Position numbers and translations under genes: made by a program. A DNA stretch of 64,000 nt from Dokdonella sp. (GTDB lineage: Bacteria > Pseudomonadota > Gammaproteobacteria > Xanthomonadales > Rhodanobacteraceae), in contig NZ_JAHCAP010000003.1 in assembly GCF_019634815.1 (NCBI RefSeq), positions 62,001 to 126,000 of the forward strand, written 5' to 3'. Position 1 is the stretch's first letter. Every line of letters starts with the position of its first letter. Below the pieces are notes generated by a model. That model was not told where the DNA came from. It saw only the letters and a program-made list of their open reading frames with translations, and ran no database searches. This document shows positions 1 to 12,522 of the stretch, piece by piece.

Positions 1-1221
1 GGCTGGGCTCAACCCCGGCTCGCTCCAGGGCCCGCCAGCGCCAGCCGATTTGCCGCGTGCCGGATCCTGCCCTCGCTGCGGGCGTTGTCCCTGGGCGCCA
101 CGATTCTGGCCCGGGCGACCTGCGCCTTGGGCATTGCCGGGGCCGCGGCCTTGCCCTTGTCCCGGACCACCACGCTTGCCAGCGCCGGGACCGCCACGAC
201 CTTGACGGGCGGGGCCGGCGCCTTTGGCGCCACGCTTGCCGCGTCCGGGCTTGCCTGCGCCCGCCCGCCACCCGTCGTCGCGCATGCGATCGAAGGCAGC
301 GAATTCACGTGCTTCCTCGCCGCGCGCCCCGGTCCATGCTTGCTGCGCGCTCGGTGTTGGGCGGAATTCCGTGGGTGCGACTCGGCGCTGGCCAATCACC
401 GGCGCAAGGGTGAGGCGGGGCTCCGCCTTGGGGATGCCGCTGCGCTGGCGCAATTCGATGATCTGTGCGGGATCAAGTTCCTGGTGGCGGCCGCGCAGCA
501 GGCCGCGTGGCAACTCGACGCTGCCGTAGCGGATGCGCTTGAGGCGCGAGACCATCAGGCCCTGGGATTCCCACATGCGGCGCACTTCGCGATTGCGACC
601 TTCACGGATCACCACCCGGAACCAGGAGTGACTGCTGCCGCGGCTGATCACGCCGATATCGTCAAAATGGGCGGGGCCATCTTCGAGCTCGACGCCGCTG
701 CGCAGACGTTCGAGCACTTCGTCGGGAACTTCGCCATGCACGCGGCAGATGTACTCACGCTCGATCTCCGAACGCGGATGCATCAACGCATTGGCGAGTT
801 CACCGTCGGTGGTGAGCAGGAGCAGCCCGGTGGTGTTGATGTCGAGACGACCCACGGCGATCCAGCGCGCGCCCTTGATCTGCGGCAGCTGTTCGAACAC
901 GGTCGGGCGTCCTTCCGGGTCCTCGCGCGTGGCAACCACACCGTCGGGCTTGTTGTAGAGGAGCACCTGCGCGTGTTCGGCATTGTCCGCCACGACCACG
1001 AAGCGCTTGCCATCGAGCTCGATGCGATCGCCGCTGCGCACGCTCTGACCGATGTTTGCGGTGGCGCCATTGAGCTGAACCTCGCCCGCTTCGATGCGCG
1101 TTTCGAGCATGCGCCGCGAGCCCAGGCCGGCGTTGGCGAGCACTTTGTGCAGACGCTCCTCAACCGAAGGTGCATCGGCACCGCGTTTGAGCGAGAGGAT
1201 GGAGCGGGAGGAGGTGGTCAT
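1..1221 (-). CDS. rluB: 23S rRNA pseudouridine synthase RluB (C-terminus beyond window)
   Basis: Isomerises a uridine of 23S rRNA (E. coli position 2605) to pseudouridine during 50S assembly in the cytoplasm. An N-terminal S4 RNA-binding domain (about residues 20-65) precedes the RsuA/RluB catalytic domain, with the catalytic Asp127 in GRLDINTTGLLLLTTDG. After about residue 262 the protein becomes a Gly/Arg/Gln/Pro-rich low-complexity tail that is still open at base 1, so the end of the gene lies outside. The ATG at 1221 overlaps the scpB stop in an ATGA, indicating translational coupling as the last visible gene of an scpA-scpB-rluB operon. Family assignment is secure; the tail length is unknown. 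Confidence 0.93.
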   Translation of the reverse strand, partial: MTTSSRSILSLKRGADAPSVEERLHKVLANAGLGSRRMLETRIEAGEVQLNGATANIGQSVRSGDRIELDGKRFVVVADNAEHAQVLLYNKPDGVVATREDPEGRPTVFEQLPQIKGARWIAVGRLDINTTGLLLLTTDGELANALMHPRSEIEREYICRVHGEVPDEVLERLRSGVELEDGPAHFDDIGVISRGSSHSWFRVVIREGRNREVRRMWESQGLMVSRLKRIRYGSVELPRGLLRGRHQELDPAQIIELRQRSGIPKAEPRLTLAPVIGQRRVAPTEFRPTPSAQQAWTGARGEEAREFAAFDRMRDDGWRAGAGKPGRGKRGAKGAGPARQGRGGPGAGKRGGPGQGQGRGPGNAQGAGRPGQNRGAQGQRPQRGQDPARGKSAGAGGPWSEPGLSPA

Positions 1222-1952
1222 GCGGCGGTTTCCGGTGGTTCTTTGATGTGCTCGAGATCGGGCTCGGCAGGGTGATCCGGGGCGGATGCGGAAAGCAGTG
1301 CCGCGGGCGCGGCGTCATCGTCTGCATCGGCATCAGCATCAGCGTTTGCATCGGCATCGGCAGCAGCCAGATCCAGTGGCGCGGTGGGAATCGCTTCGTC
1401 GAAGGCGAACTGACGCTCGATTTCCTCGAGATCGTGGATCTCGCTCAGCGGCGGCAGCTCATCGAGCGACTTGAGCTTGAAGTAGTCGAGAAACTGGCGG
1501 GTGGTGCCAAGCAGGGCAGGTTTGCCGGGCAGGTCGCGGTGACCGACCACGCGAACCCAATCGCGCTCCTCGAGCGTGCGCACGATGTTGGTCGAGACCG
1601 CCACGCCGCGAATCGATTCGATTTCGGCACGCGTGATCGGCTGGCGATAGGCGATCAGGGCCAGCGTTTCGAGCAAGGCGCGGGAGTAGCGCGAAGGCTT
1701 CTCGGCCCACAGCTTGCCGACATGGGCATGTACGTCTTCGCATACCTGGTAGCGGTAGCCCGAAGCGACCTCGACCAGTTCGACGCCGCGTTCGGCGCAG
1801 TCTGCCTGCAGCGCTTCGATCGCCTTGGCCAATTGGTCGGGCGCGGGCATGTCGAACTCGTCGAACAGCGCGCCCAGCTGCGGCAGTGTCAGCGGATGCG
1901 AGGCCGCGAGCAGGGCGGCCTCGATGATGCGTTTGATCAGGGGCAATTCCAT
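1218..1952 (-). CDS. scpB: Segregation and condensation protein ScpB
   Basis: Winged-helix kleisin-associated subunit of the bacterial condensin; with ScpA it binds the Smc heads and helps organise and segregate the chromosome. 244 aa from the ATG at 1952 (MELPLIKRIIEAALL, the family's typical opening); the frame is open further upstream, but that stretch overlaps scpA antiparallel to its codon pattern. Conserved core LLETLALIAYRQPITRAEIE and RVVGHRDLPGKPALLGTT are present. The C-terminus carries an Asp/Ala dipeptide repeat (about residues 196-212) followed by an acidic tail. scpA lies 31 bases upstream and rluB overlaps downstream. The third condensin gene, smc, is about 1 kb beyond scpA on the opposite strand. 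Confidence 0.93.
   Translation of the reverse strand: MELPLIKRIIEAALLAASHPLTLPQLGALFDEFDMPAPDQLAKAIEALQADCAERGVELVEVASGYRYQVCEDVHAHVGKLWAEKPSRYSRALLETLALIAYRQPITRAEIESIRGVAVSTNIVRTLEERDWVRVVGHRDLPGKPALLGTTRQFLDYFKLKSLDELPPLSEIHDLEEIERQFAFDEAIPTAPLDLAAADADANADADADADDDAAPAALLSASAPDHPAEPDLEHIKEPPETAA
1318..1366. repeat. Imperfect hexameric repeat inside scpB
   Basis: Seven to eight imperfect copies of a 6-bp unit (gcatcg / gcatca on the plus strand) encode the (Asp-Ala)n stretch in the ScpB tail. It is in frame, so a change of one unit would add or remove two residues without a frameshift. Confidence 0.7.
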
Positions 1953-1983
1953 CAATGGGATGTCGGCTGGGAAATGGCGTTGG

Positions 1984-2862
1984 TCAGGCGGTGGCGGTGT
2001 CGGAATCGTCGGAATCGCCAACCGCCATCGACTTGAGGTAGATCGGCGCGAGTGCAACTTCTTGAATGATCTCGACCAGCTGCTCCTTGGCCAGTTCAAG
2101 CATGGCCAGGAAGGTGACGACCACACCCAGCCGCCCTTCGCTGACCTCGAACAGGCTTTCGAAGCGGTGGAAGCCGCCATCACCAAGCGCGGCCAGCACG
2201 TCGCTCATGCGGCTGCGCACATTGAGTGTCTCGCGCTGGATGGCGTGGTGGCCGTGCAGCTCGGCGCGCTTCATCACGTCCTTGAGTGCGAGCAGCAATT
2301 CGCGCAGATCGACCGGCGGCGGCAGGCGGACCACGTTGCGATCATCGACGACGAGATGGGCGAGCGCAAAATCGCGGTCCTGGCGCGGCAGGGCATCAAT
2401 GTCCTCGGCGGCCTGCTTGAAGCGCTCGTATTCCTGCAGGCGCCGCACCAGTTCGGCGCGGGGATCGATCTCGCTGCCTTCTTCCTGCGGCGGCCGGGGC
2501 AGCAGCAGGCGCGACTTGATCTCGGCGAGGATCGCGGCCATCACCAGATACTCGGCCGCGAGTTCAAGCTTCATCTCGCGCATCATTTCGATGTAATCGA
2601 CATACTGCCGGGTGATTTCGGCAATCGGGATGTCGAGGATGTCGAGGTTCTGGCGCCGGATCAGGTACAGCAGCAGGTCGAGCGGGCCTTCGAAAGCTTC
2701 GAGGATGACTTCCAGCGCGTCCGGCGGAATGTACAGATCCTGCGGAATCTCGAGCACGGGCTGACCACGTACCAGCGCCAGCGGGATTTCCTGCTGCTGC
2801 GGCTGCGGCGCGAACGGCGTGACGGATTCAGGTTCGTTGGATGGCTGGAAGGTCTGGTTCAT
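1984..2862 (-). CDS. scpA: Segregation and condensation protein ScpA (kleisin)
   Basis: Kleisin subunit of the Smc-ScpAB condensin; it bridges the Smc head and neck and carries the ScpB dimer. 292 aa. The N-terminal Smc-binding region contains the signature FEGPLDLLLYLIRRQNLDIL (about residues 58-77), followed by YLVMAAILAEIKSRLLLP; the C-terminal winged helix ends near YLKSMAV. There is an unconserved Gln/Pro-rich leader of about 40 residues. It is the first gene of the scpA-scpB-rluB operon and is transcribed away from the yciI-bolA-smc block. Confidence 0.93.
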   Translation of the reverse strand: MNQTFQPSNEPESVTPFAPQPQQQEIPLALVRGQPVLEIPQDLYIPPDALEVILEAFEGPLDLLLYLIRRQNLDILDIPIAEITRQYVDYIEMMREMKLELAAEYLVMAAILAEIKSRLLLPRPPQEEGSEIDPRAELVRRLQEYERFKQAAEDIDALPRQDRDFALAHLVVDDRNVVRLPPPVDLRELLLALKDVMKRAELHGHHAIQRETLNVRSRMSDVLAALGDGGFHRFESLFEVSEGRLGVVVTFLAMLELAKEQLVEIIQEVALAPIYLKSMAVGDSDDSDTATA

Positions 2863-3329
2863 GCTCGCCCCATGACGCCCGGCGCCTCACGACGCGGATG
2901 AGCACAGGTCATTGCCGATTGCGGGCTATGGAGCGGACCAGGGGATCCGCGCAAACGCCCACAACGATTCGGGGCCGGGTCGGAAGCCCGGCGAGTAAAA
3001 ACAAGCTCAAGACGGGATCGGTTCGTGGAGCAAGCGCCATCGTCGCAAACGATGGGTCCGACCGATCAGTACGCGCATAGCCTACGGGCAAATGCGTGGC
3101 GGTGCAATCGCCTGCCGGAGGTGATTCTGTCCGCGGCGGGCACTCGGGCTGGCAAGGCATCGGGTAACATGGCCGGCCGTCCGACCCGTAGCCGCTTGCC
3201 GCGGGCAGTCGGTACGGCGGCCCCGCCGGTCGCGAAATGAAGCAGTCGGCAGCTTTGAGTCTTACCGATCCAATGGGCCGCCACCACGTGATGGAGTCCG
3301 TGCTCCCGGTTATTTGAGGAAGATTGCGC
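2863..3329. other. Divergent intergenic region between scpA and yciI
   Basis: 467 bases separating the two divergent operons. Short open frames on both strands show no conserved protein motif and no good ribosome binding site. It must hold the promoters for scpA and for yciI, but I could not identify convincing -10/-35 pairs. Confidence 0.5.
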
Positions 3330-3629
3330 ATGCTGTATGCCATCGTCGGCATCGATGTTGCCGATTCACTGTCGCGCCGCGGAGCCACACGAGCTGCGCA
3401 CTTGCAGCGTCTCCATGAGCTGCACGAACAAGGGCGGCTGGTGCTGGCCGGGCCTTTCCCCGCGATCGATAGCGTCGTCCCGGGACCTGCAGGCTTCAGC
3501 GGCAGCCTGATCGTCGCCGAATTTCCCGATCTCGCCGCGGCGCAGGATTGGGCTGATGCCGACCCGTACGTCGCCTCCGGGGTCTATGCCAACGTGAGCG
3601 TGCGGCCATTCCGCAAGGTCCTGCCATGA
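3330..3629 (+). CDS. YciI family protein
   Basis: Small ferredoxin-like-fold protein of the YciI/YCII family, function unsettled (possibly a small-molecule enzyme). 99 aa. The ATG at 3330 is preferred over an in-frame TTG at 3324 because GAGGAAG (3316-3322) sits 7 bases before the ATG. Family hallmarks are the opening [10 protein letters not shown], the R-x-x-H around [11 protein letters not shown] and [11 protein letters not shown], and the C-terminal DPYVASGVY with conserved Asp and Pro. Its stop overlaps the next start by 4 bases (ATGA), so it is translated together with the BolA-like gene. Confidence 0.88.
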   Translation: MLYAIVGIDVADSLSRRGATRAAHLQRLHELHEQGRLVLAGPFPAIDSVVPGPAGFSGSLIVAEFPDLAAAQDWADADPYVASGVYANVSVRPFRKVLP

Positions 3630-3892
3630 GTGAACGCGTGAGCCTGATCCGTGAGCGGCTGGCGGCGTTGGCACCGACCGAACTGGAGATCGAGGATGAA
3701 AGTCACCGCCATGTCGGGCATGAGGGCGCACGCGATGGTCGCGGTCATTTCCGCGTGCGCATCGTCAGCATGGCGTTCGCCGGGATGCTGCCGCTGGCGC
3801 GTCATCGCGCCGTCTATGCCGCGTTGGGCGATCTCATGCAAACCGACATTCATGCGCTGAGCATCGACGCCCAGGTCCCTGCGCAGACCTGA
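3626..3892 (+). CDS. BolA family protein
   Basis: 88-residue BolA-like protein; the family partners with monothiol glutaredoxins in iron-sulfur handling and can influence morphology genes. Seen: the class-II KH-like fold pattern with the invariant HxGH segment ([20 protein letters not shown]), then the helix [18 protein letters not shown] and the terminal strand HALSIDAQ. It overlaps the YciI gene by 4 bases. Whether it is BolA proper or a paralogue cannot be told from the sequence alone. Confidence 0.88.
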   Translation: MSERVSLIRERLAALAPTELEIEDESHRHVGHEGARDGRGHFRVRIVSMAFAGMLPLARHRAVYAALGDLMQTDIHALSIDAQVPAQT

Positions 3893-3976
3893 ACGGCGGG
3901 GTCCCGAGGGTATCGTGGCACTGTCACACAACAGGGCGGACGCAAGCGGCGTTCGCGTTTTCAAGGTAGAAGCGGC

Positions 3977-7474
<3,498 letters not shown>

Positions 7475-7495
7475 GCCGCGAGCGGAGGACTGGGC

Positions 7496-8239
7496 ATGGG
7501 TTGGAATGCGGCGGTTGGCGTCCCCTTGCTGCTGGCGGGTCTGGTCGTGCTCGCGCTTATCTATTGGTTCGGCCGCCCGCAGCGGCCGGGGCAGGGCGAG
7601 CGGCGTCCGCAGATGCCGCGCGAGCGCGACGCAACCCGGATCGAGCCGACGCTCGGCGAGAGTTTCCAGGATCAAGACCCTGTCGATGCAGGGCCGACGC
7701 AGGGTGAACTGGATGTGTCGCTGGATGATTCGACCGCGGCCTCGGCCTCGCTCGGGGTGCCGCGTTCGGCGGTCGGCGCGCGTCCGCAGCAGCCGATCGA
7801 GCGGATCGTCACCTTGTTCGTGGCGGCGCGTGCGGGTGATCAGCTCAATGGCGCCGACATCGTCGTCGCGGCGGAAAAGGCCGGACTGCAATTCGGAGAC
7901 ATGGGCATTTTCCACCGTCTCGTGCTTGGCAAGAAGGTCGATGGACCGGTGTTCAGCATGGCCAACATGGTCAAGCCTGGCACCTTCGACATGGCGCGGC
8001 TCGATCAAGTGGTGACGCCGGGTATCACCTTGTTCATGACCTTGCCCGGTCCATTGCCCGCACTCGACGCCTGGGAAATGATGCTGCCAACGGCGCAGCG
8101 CCTGGCCGAGCTGCTCGGTGCCCAGGTGCTTGATGAGGATCGCAGCGCACTGGGCCGGCAGCGCATTGCTCACTTGCGCGATGAACTGCGCGCCTGGGAC
8201 CGCGCGCAGGAGCGCGCGCGCATCCAACCAGGCCGCTGA
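7496..8239 (+). CDS. zipA: Cell division protein ZipA
   Basis: Inner-membrane anchor that tethers FtsZ and stabilises the Z ring. 247 aa, shorter than E. coli ZipA (328). A single N-terminal membrane segment (residues 7-25, VGVPLLLAGLVVLALIYWF) is followed by a charged, Pro/Gln-rich linker to about residue 100. The FtsZ-binding domain then opens at RIVTLFVAAR and contains FGDMGIFHRL and FSMANMVKPGTFD, all family signatures. It lies 21 bases after smc. The gene that usually follows zipA, ligA, is absent here; recX starts 6 bases later. Confidence 0.93.
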   Translation: MGWNAAVGVPLLLAGLVVLALIYWFGRPQRPGQGERRPQMPRERDATRIEPTLGESFQDQDPVDAGPTQGELDVSLDDSTAASASLGVPRSAVGARPQQPIERIVTLFVAARAGDQLNGADIVVAAEKAGLQFGDMGIFHRLVLGKKVDGPVFSMANMVKPGTFDMARLDQVVTPGITLFMTLPGPLPALDAWEMMLPTAQRLAELLGAQVLDEDRSALGRQRIAHLRDELRAWDRAQERARIQPGR

Positions 8240-8245
8240 GTCCGG

Positions 8246-8734
8246 ATGATGATGCGGCGCGGGCACGCGAGCGGCCGCAGTGGCGGGGAAGACGCGCTGG
8301 CGCTGCTGGCCCGGCGCGAGCATTCCGCGCAGGAACTCAACGCCAAGCTGGCGCGGCGCGGCCATGCCAAGTCCCAAGCCGAGGCAGTGATCGAAGAGCT
8401 GCGCGAGCGCGGACTGCAGAGCGACGAGCGCTTTGCGCAAGCACTGGCGCGCCGTCGCGCGGCCCAGGGTTATGGCCCGCTGCGGATTCGCGCCGAGCTC
8501 AAGGCCCATGGGATCGATGCGGCCGAGGTCGGCCGGGCGCTGGCTGCGCTCGAGGTCGACTGGGCCGAACAGGCCGCTGCACAACTGTGTCGCCATTCCG
8601 GCTCGCGAACTTCCAGGGACGCGGCCGGACGGGCGCGCAATGCCGCCTTTCTCTTGCGCCGGGGCTTCGATGCGGCGACAGTACGCGCCGTCACGCGCGC
8701 CACCAGCAGCGACGACGACTTCGAGTTGGGTTGA
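8246..8734 (+). CDS. recX: Recombination regulatory protein RecX
   Basis: Modulates RecA by capping or destabilising its filament. 162 aa with three tandem three-helix repeats: ALLARREHSAQELNAKLARRG, then LQSDERFAQALARRRAAQGYGPLRIRAEL, then a C-terminal repeat ending RRGFDAATVRAV. Three consecutive ATG codons (8246, 8249, 8252) make the exact start ambiguous. recX usually follows recA; here it directly follows zipA and recA is not in the window. alaS follows after 72 bases, the usual downstream neighbour. Confidence 0.9.
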   Translation: MMMRRGHASGRSGGEDALALLARREHSAQELNAKLARRGHAKSQAEAVIEELRERGLQSDERFAQALARRRAAQGYGPLRIRAELKAHGIDAAEVGRALAALEVDWAEQAAAQLCRHSGSRTSRDAAGRARNAAFLLRRGFDAATVRAVTRATSSDDDFELG

Positions 8735-8806
8735 AGGCTCGAATCGTCCGCCGCATCGTTGGCGTGCCCGACGGCGTCACCATCGAACTCTCCAAGCCGA
8801 TTCCAG

Positions 8807-11467
8807 ATGAAAACCGCGCAAATCCGCTCCGCCTTCCTCGATTTCTTCCGCGCCAAGGATCACACCATCGTGCCATCGAGCTCGCTGGTGCCAGCCAGCG
8901 ATCCGACCCTGTTGTTCACGAACTCGGGCATGGTGCAGTTCAAGAACGTGTTTCTCGGCAGCGAGAAGCTCAAGTTCGTGCGTGCGGCCGATGTGCAGCG
9001 TTGCCTGCGCGCCGGCGGCAAGCACAACGACCTGGATTCGGTCGGCTACACGGCACGGCACCACACTTTTTTCGAGATGCTTGGCAACTGGTCGTTCGGC
9101 GATTATTTCAAGCGCGAGGCGATCGAATGGGCCTGGGAATTCCTCACCGGGGTGCTCAAGCTCGACAAGGAACGGTTGTGGGTAACGGTGTACCACACGG
9201 ACGATGAGGCGTATTCGATCTGGAACGACCAGGTCGGCGTGCCTGCATCACGCATTGTGCGCATCGGCGACAACAAGGGCGCGCCCTACGCTTCGGACAA
9301 TTTCTGGCAAATGGCCGACACCGGTCCGTGCGGACCTTGCACCGAGATTTTTTACGATCATGGCGCGCACATCGCCGGCGGGCCTCCCGGTTCCCCCGAC
9401 GAGGATGGCGATCGCTACATCGAGATCTGGAACCTCGTGTTCATGCAGTTCGACCGTGCCGCCGATGGCACGCTCTCGCCCCTGCCGGCGCCTTGTGTCG
9501 ATACCGGCATGGGTCTGGAGCGCCTTGCGGCGGTGCTGCAACACAAGCATTCCAACTACGAGATCGACCTGTTCCAGCGCTTGATCGGCGAGGCAGCGCG
9601 CCTCACAGGCACCGCCGACCTCGAGAACAAATCACTGCGCGTGATCGCCGATCACATTCGCGCGTGCAGCTTCCTCATCGTCGATGGCGTGTTGCCGTCC
9701 AACGAGGGGCGCGGCTACGTCCTGCGGCGCATCATCCGTCGCGCCTTGCGGCATGGCTGGATGCTCGGCCGGAAACAACCCTTCTTCCACGCGATGGTGC
9801 CGGCGCTGGTCGAGGTGATGGGCGCGGCCTATCCGGAGTTGCCCGAGAAGCAGGCGCTGGTCGAGAACGCCTTGCGCAAGGAAGAGGAGCGTTTCGGCGA
9901 GACGCTTGAAAACGGCATGCGCCTGCTGGAAACCGTGCTCAAGGATGAATCGCAGCCAGGCCGGTCCGCGACTGATCCGGCGCGCAGGATTCCAGGCCAA
10001 GTCGCCTTCGCTTTGTATGACACCTACGGGTTTCCGGTCGACCTGACCGCCGACATCGCGCGTGAGCGGGGCTGGACGCTGGACATGGCCGGCTTCGAAG
10101 CCGAAATGGAACGCCAGCGCGAGCGCGCGCGCGCGGCCAGCCAGTTTGACAGCAAGGCGATCTTGCCGGCCGAACTTGCCAGCACACTCGCGCCGACGCA
10201 GTTTCTCGGCTACCAGACCCTTTCCGCGGATGCGGCCAAGGTCGTCGCGATCGTGCGCGAGGGCAAGGCGGTCGAGACGCTTGCGAGCGGCGAGACGGCG
10301 GTGATCCTGCTCGATCGCACGCCGTTCTATGCCGAATCCGGCGGACAGGTCGGTGATCGCGGCGAGTTGATCGCGGAGGACGGGCGTTTCGATGTGGCCG
10401 ACACGATCAAGCTCGGCGGTGTCTTCCATGCCCACCTGGGTTGCTGGAGCGGCGCGCCCTTGAAGCTGGGTGCGACGATCCTGGCCCGAGTCGATGGTGC
10501 ACGTCGCCAGGCCACCGTGCTCAACCATTCGGCCACACACCTGTTGCATGCCGCCTTGCGCGCGATCCTGGGCACGCACGTGCAGCAGAAGGGCTCGCTG
10601 GTTGCGCCCGATCGCCTGCGCTTCGACTTTGCGCATTTCCAGCCGGTGACGGCAGCGGAACTGCGCCGAATCGAGGACATCGTCAATGCGCAGATCCGCG
10701 GCAACGCGGTCGCGGAAACGCGCGAGATGGCCTATCAGGCAGCGCTCGACTTCGGGGCGATTGCGCTGTTCGGCGAAAAGTATGGCGACGAAGTCCGTGT
10801 GCTCAAGATGGGAGACTTTTCGACCGAACTGTGTGGCGGCACGCACGTGTCGCGCACTGGCGACATCGGACTATTCAAGATCATCGCCGAAAGTGGCGTT
10901 GCCGCTGGTGTGCGGCGCATAGAGGCGGTCACCGGCGCCGCGGCCATTGCCTTCGTGGCTGACGAGGAGGCGCGTCTGGACCAAATCGGCACCTTGCTTT
11001 CCGGCCATGGCGAGGACGTGGTCGACAAGCTGCGTCAGTTGTTCGATCGACAGAAGAAGCTGGAGCGCGAGCTGGAGTCGCTCAAGGCAAAAGCAGCCAG
11101 CTCGGCAAGCCAGGATCTGGCCGCAGCGGCGCGGCGGATCGGTGGCATTGCCGTGGTCGCTGCCCGAGTCGATGGTCTCGATGCCAAGGCGCTGCGCGAA
11201 AGCATCGACGTGCTCAAGCAGAAGCTCGGCGACTGCGTCGTGTTGCTTGCGGCCGGTGCGGAGGGCAAGGCGGCGCTGATAGGCGGCGTGCATGGCGCGG
11301 CGCTGGCGCGGGTCAAGGCAGGCGAGGTGGTTGCACATGTCGCCGCGCAGATTGGCGGCAAGGGTGGTGGTCGGGCCGACATGGCGCAGGGGGGCGGGGT
11401 GGACACTCCAGCGCTTGATGAAGCGCTTGCCAATCTGCCCGCCTGGCTGGAATCCAAATTGTCGTAA
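8807..11467 (+). CDS. alaS: Alanyl-tRNA synthetase
   Basis: Charges tRNA-Ala with alanine and hydrolyses mischarged Ser/Gly-tRNA-Ala. 886 aa from the ATG at 8807 ([14 protein letters not shown], the family opening; the frame is open 16 codons further upstream but without homology). Aminoacylation domain: [14 protein letters not shown] and [10 protein letters not shown]. Editing domain: zinc-binding H574 and H578 in [11 protein letters not shown]676 and H680 in CGGTH. The C-terminal C-Ala domain ends with [12 protein letters not shown]. It is followed after 245 bases by csrA, the classic gammaproteobacterial order. Confidence 0.96.
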   Translation: MKTAQIRSAFLDFFRAKDHTIVPSSSLVPASDPTLLFTNSGMVQFKNVFLGSEKLKFVRAADVQRCLRAGGKHNDLDSVGYTARHHTFFEMLGNWSFGDYFKREAIEWAWEFLTGVLKLDKERLWVTVYHTDDEAYSIWNDQVGVPASRIVRIGDNKGAPYASDNFWQMADTGPCGPCTEIFYDHGAHIAGGPPGSPDEDGDRYIEIWNLVFMQFDRAADGTLSPLPAPCVDTGMGLERLAAVLQHKHSNYEIDLFQRLIGEAARLTGTADLENKSLRVIADHIRACSFLIVDGVLPSNEGRGYVLRRIIRRALRHGWMLGRKQPFFHAMVPALVEVMGAAYPELPEKQALVENALRKEEERFGETLENGMRLLETVLKDESQPGRSATDPARRIPGQVAFALYDTYGFPVDLTADIARERGWTLDMAGFEAEMERQRERARAASQFDSKAILPAELASTLAPTQFLGYQTLSADAAKVVAIVREGKAVETLASGETAVILLDRTPFYAESGGQVGDRGELIAEDGRFDVADTIKLGGVFHAHLGCWSGAPLKLGATILARVDGARRQATVLNHSATHLLHAALRAILGTHVQQKGSLVAPDRLRFDFAHFQPVTAAELRRIEDIVNAQIRGNAVAETREMAYQAALDFGAIALFGEKYGDEVRVLKMGDFSTELCGGTHVSRTGDIGLFKIIAESGVAAGVRRIEAVTGAAAIAFVADEEARLDQIGTLLSGHGEDVVDKLRQLFDRQKKLERELESLKAKAASSASQDLAAAARRIGGIAVVAARVDGLDAKALRESIDVLKQKLGDCVVLLAAGAEGKAALIGGVHGAALARVKAGEVVAHVAAQIGGKGGGRADMAQGGGVDTPALDEALANLPAWLESKLS

Positions 11468-11505
11468 GGAACCTGCCATCGTGGTCCAACCGGAACTTTC
11501 GTTCA

Positions 11506-11534
11506 TTGCGCAGGGGTATTGCCTTGGTTAGTAT
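11506..11534 (+). promoter_or_regulatory. Possible sigma-70 promoter for csrA
   Basis: TTGCGC (11506) and TAGTAT (11529) are separated by 17 bases in the 245-base alaS-csrA gap. The match to consensus is partial; it would give a leader of about 170 bases. Confidence 0.35.
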
Positions 11535-11712
11535 CGCCGCACAGTAACGAATGTTCGGTTGGCACCGCGTCTGGCGTCGCGCTTGCGGCGACACGCATCA
11601 CTCCACTTTGGCGGTCTGCGCCCCTGCTTGATCGGCACACAGATGTCGGCGGCAATTCAGGTGATCCCGCTGCGCAGGTGACGTTGGAGCAAGCCGAGGC
11701 AAGGAGATCCAA

Positions 11713-11925
11713 ATGCTTATCTTGACTCGCCGCGTTGGCGAGACGTTGATGATCGGTGACGAGGTGACAGTCACCGTTCTGGGTGTCAAGGGGAACCAGG
11801 TGCGCATCGGTATCAACGCACCCAAGGACGTGGCTGTGCATCGCGAAGAGATCTACCAGCGGATCAAGCGTGAGCTTGCTCCCGGCGAGCATCCAAGTGG
11901 TGGCGAAGGCGCCGAGTCCACCTGA
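11713..11925 (+). CDS. csrA: Carbon storage regulator CsrA/RsmA
   Basis: RNA-binding homodimer that binds GGA motifs in mRNA leaders and controls translation and stability (in xanthomonads: virulence, motility, biofilm). 70 aa. The core [18 protein letters not shown] and [25 protein letters not shown] is complete, including the RNA-contacting N-terminal Leu-Thr-Arg-Arg and Arg in VHREE. An excellent AAGGAG (11701-11706) precedes the ATG. The acidic/Gly C-terminal tail is variable in the family. The context alaS-csrA-tRNA-Ser is conserved. Confidence 0.96.
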   Translation: MLILTRRVGETLMIGDEVTVTVLGVKGNQVRIGINAPKDVAVHREEIYQRIKRELAPGEHPSGGEGAEST

Positions 11926-11928
11926 TCT

Positions 11929-11957
11929 TTGACCCGACGTCGTTTCGACGGTATCCT
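11929..11957 (+). promoter_or_regulatory. Putative promoter of tRNA-Ser
   Basis: TTGACC (11929) and TATCCT (11952) are spaced by 17 bases and start 4 bases after the csrA stop, about 60 bases before tRNA-Ser(GCT). Good sigma-70 match and position. Confidence 0.55.
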
Positions 11958-12017
11958 CCGCAGCCCGTCGCGGCGGTGCAGTGCGGTCGTCGTGTCGCAT
12001 CGACAAGTTGGGAAAAC

Positions 12018-12110
12018 GGAGAGATGCCCGAGAGGCCGAAGGGGCTCCCCTGCTAAGGGAGTATAGGGTCAAAAGCTCTATCGAGGGTTCGAATCCCTCT
12101 CTCTCCGCCA
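12018..12110 (+). tRNA. tRNA-Ser(GCT)
   Basis: 93 bases. Acceptor GGAGAGA pairs with TCTCTCC; the anticodon loop CTGCTAA sits in a CTCCC/GGGAG stem and gives anticodon GCT. A long variable arm typical of class II tRNAs is present, as are the T-loop TTCGAAT and an encoded 3' CCA. Confidence 0.96.
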
Positions 12111-12194
12111 GTTCCAATGTCGCGCTTCGGTGCTGGTTTGATGGCAGCAAGGTGATGCGAAATGCATTGCTGCCGCAGCCGACGAAATAAAAGG

Positions 12195-12223
12195 TTGACG
12201 CGCGCGGAGGCAATCAGAATAAT
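12195..12223 (+). promoter_or_regulatory. Putative promoter of tRNA-Arg(ACG)
   Basis: TTGACG (12195) and AATAAT (12218) are spaced by 17 bases, 80 bases before the tRNA; near-consensus sigma-70 elements. Confidence 0.55.
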
Positions 12224-12302
12224 CGCGCGCCTTCATCGGCGGTGGTCGATGAAGTGGACAAGGGCGGCATCGTCGATGTCGTTTCGAGTCCGCAAGAAAA
12301 TT

Positions 12303-12379
12303 GCGCCCGTAGCTCAGCTGGATAGAGCACCAGGCTACGAACTTGGGGGTCGGGAGTTCGAATCTCTCCGGGCGCGCCA
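12303..12379 (+). tRNA. tRNA-Arg(ACG)
   Basis: 77 bases including encoded CCA. Acceptor GCGCCCG/CGGGCGC; anticodon loop CTACGAA gives ACG, whose A34 would be read as inosine. T-arm loop TTCGAAT. It shares its acceptor stem with the tRNA-Arg(TCT) downstream. Confidence 0.96.
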
Positions 12380-12390
12380 TCCAACACGAG

Positions 12391-12411
12391 GGGTGCTTCG
12401 GCACCCTTTTT
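12391..12411 (+). terminator. Rho-independent terminator after tRNA-Arg(ACG)
   Basis: GGGTGC-TTCG-GCACCC followed by TTTTT: a perfect 6-bp stem with a stable UUCG tetraloop and U-run, 11 bases after the tRNA. It separates this tRNA from the following ones. Confidence 0.9.
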
Positions 12412-12448
12412 GTTGCGGATTCGGATGATCCGCGCCGTTGCGGGTCGA

Positions 12449-12477
12449 TTGACGTTGGTCGCGGTGGTTCGTACCAT
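12449..12477 (+). promoter_or_regulatory. Putative promoter of tRNA-Pro and downstream tRNAs
   Basis: TTGACG (12449) and TACCAT (12472) with 17-base spacing, downstream of the terminator and 45 bases before tRNA-Pro. It may drive the Pro-Arg-His-Lys-Leu series, since no further clear terminator is seen before tig. Confidence 0.5.
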
Positions 12478-12522
12478 TGCGGGCTGTTTGCACGCATGAA
12501 GTTGCGCGGTAGATCGGCATGC

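Noticed and set aside
85..1275. 396-codon plus-strand frame over rluB
   Set aside because: Antisense to rluB, whose S4 and catalytic motifs are clear.
1318..1366. CRISPR-like or regulatory tandem repeat
   Set aside because: It is an in-frame codon repeat inside scpB.
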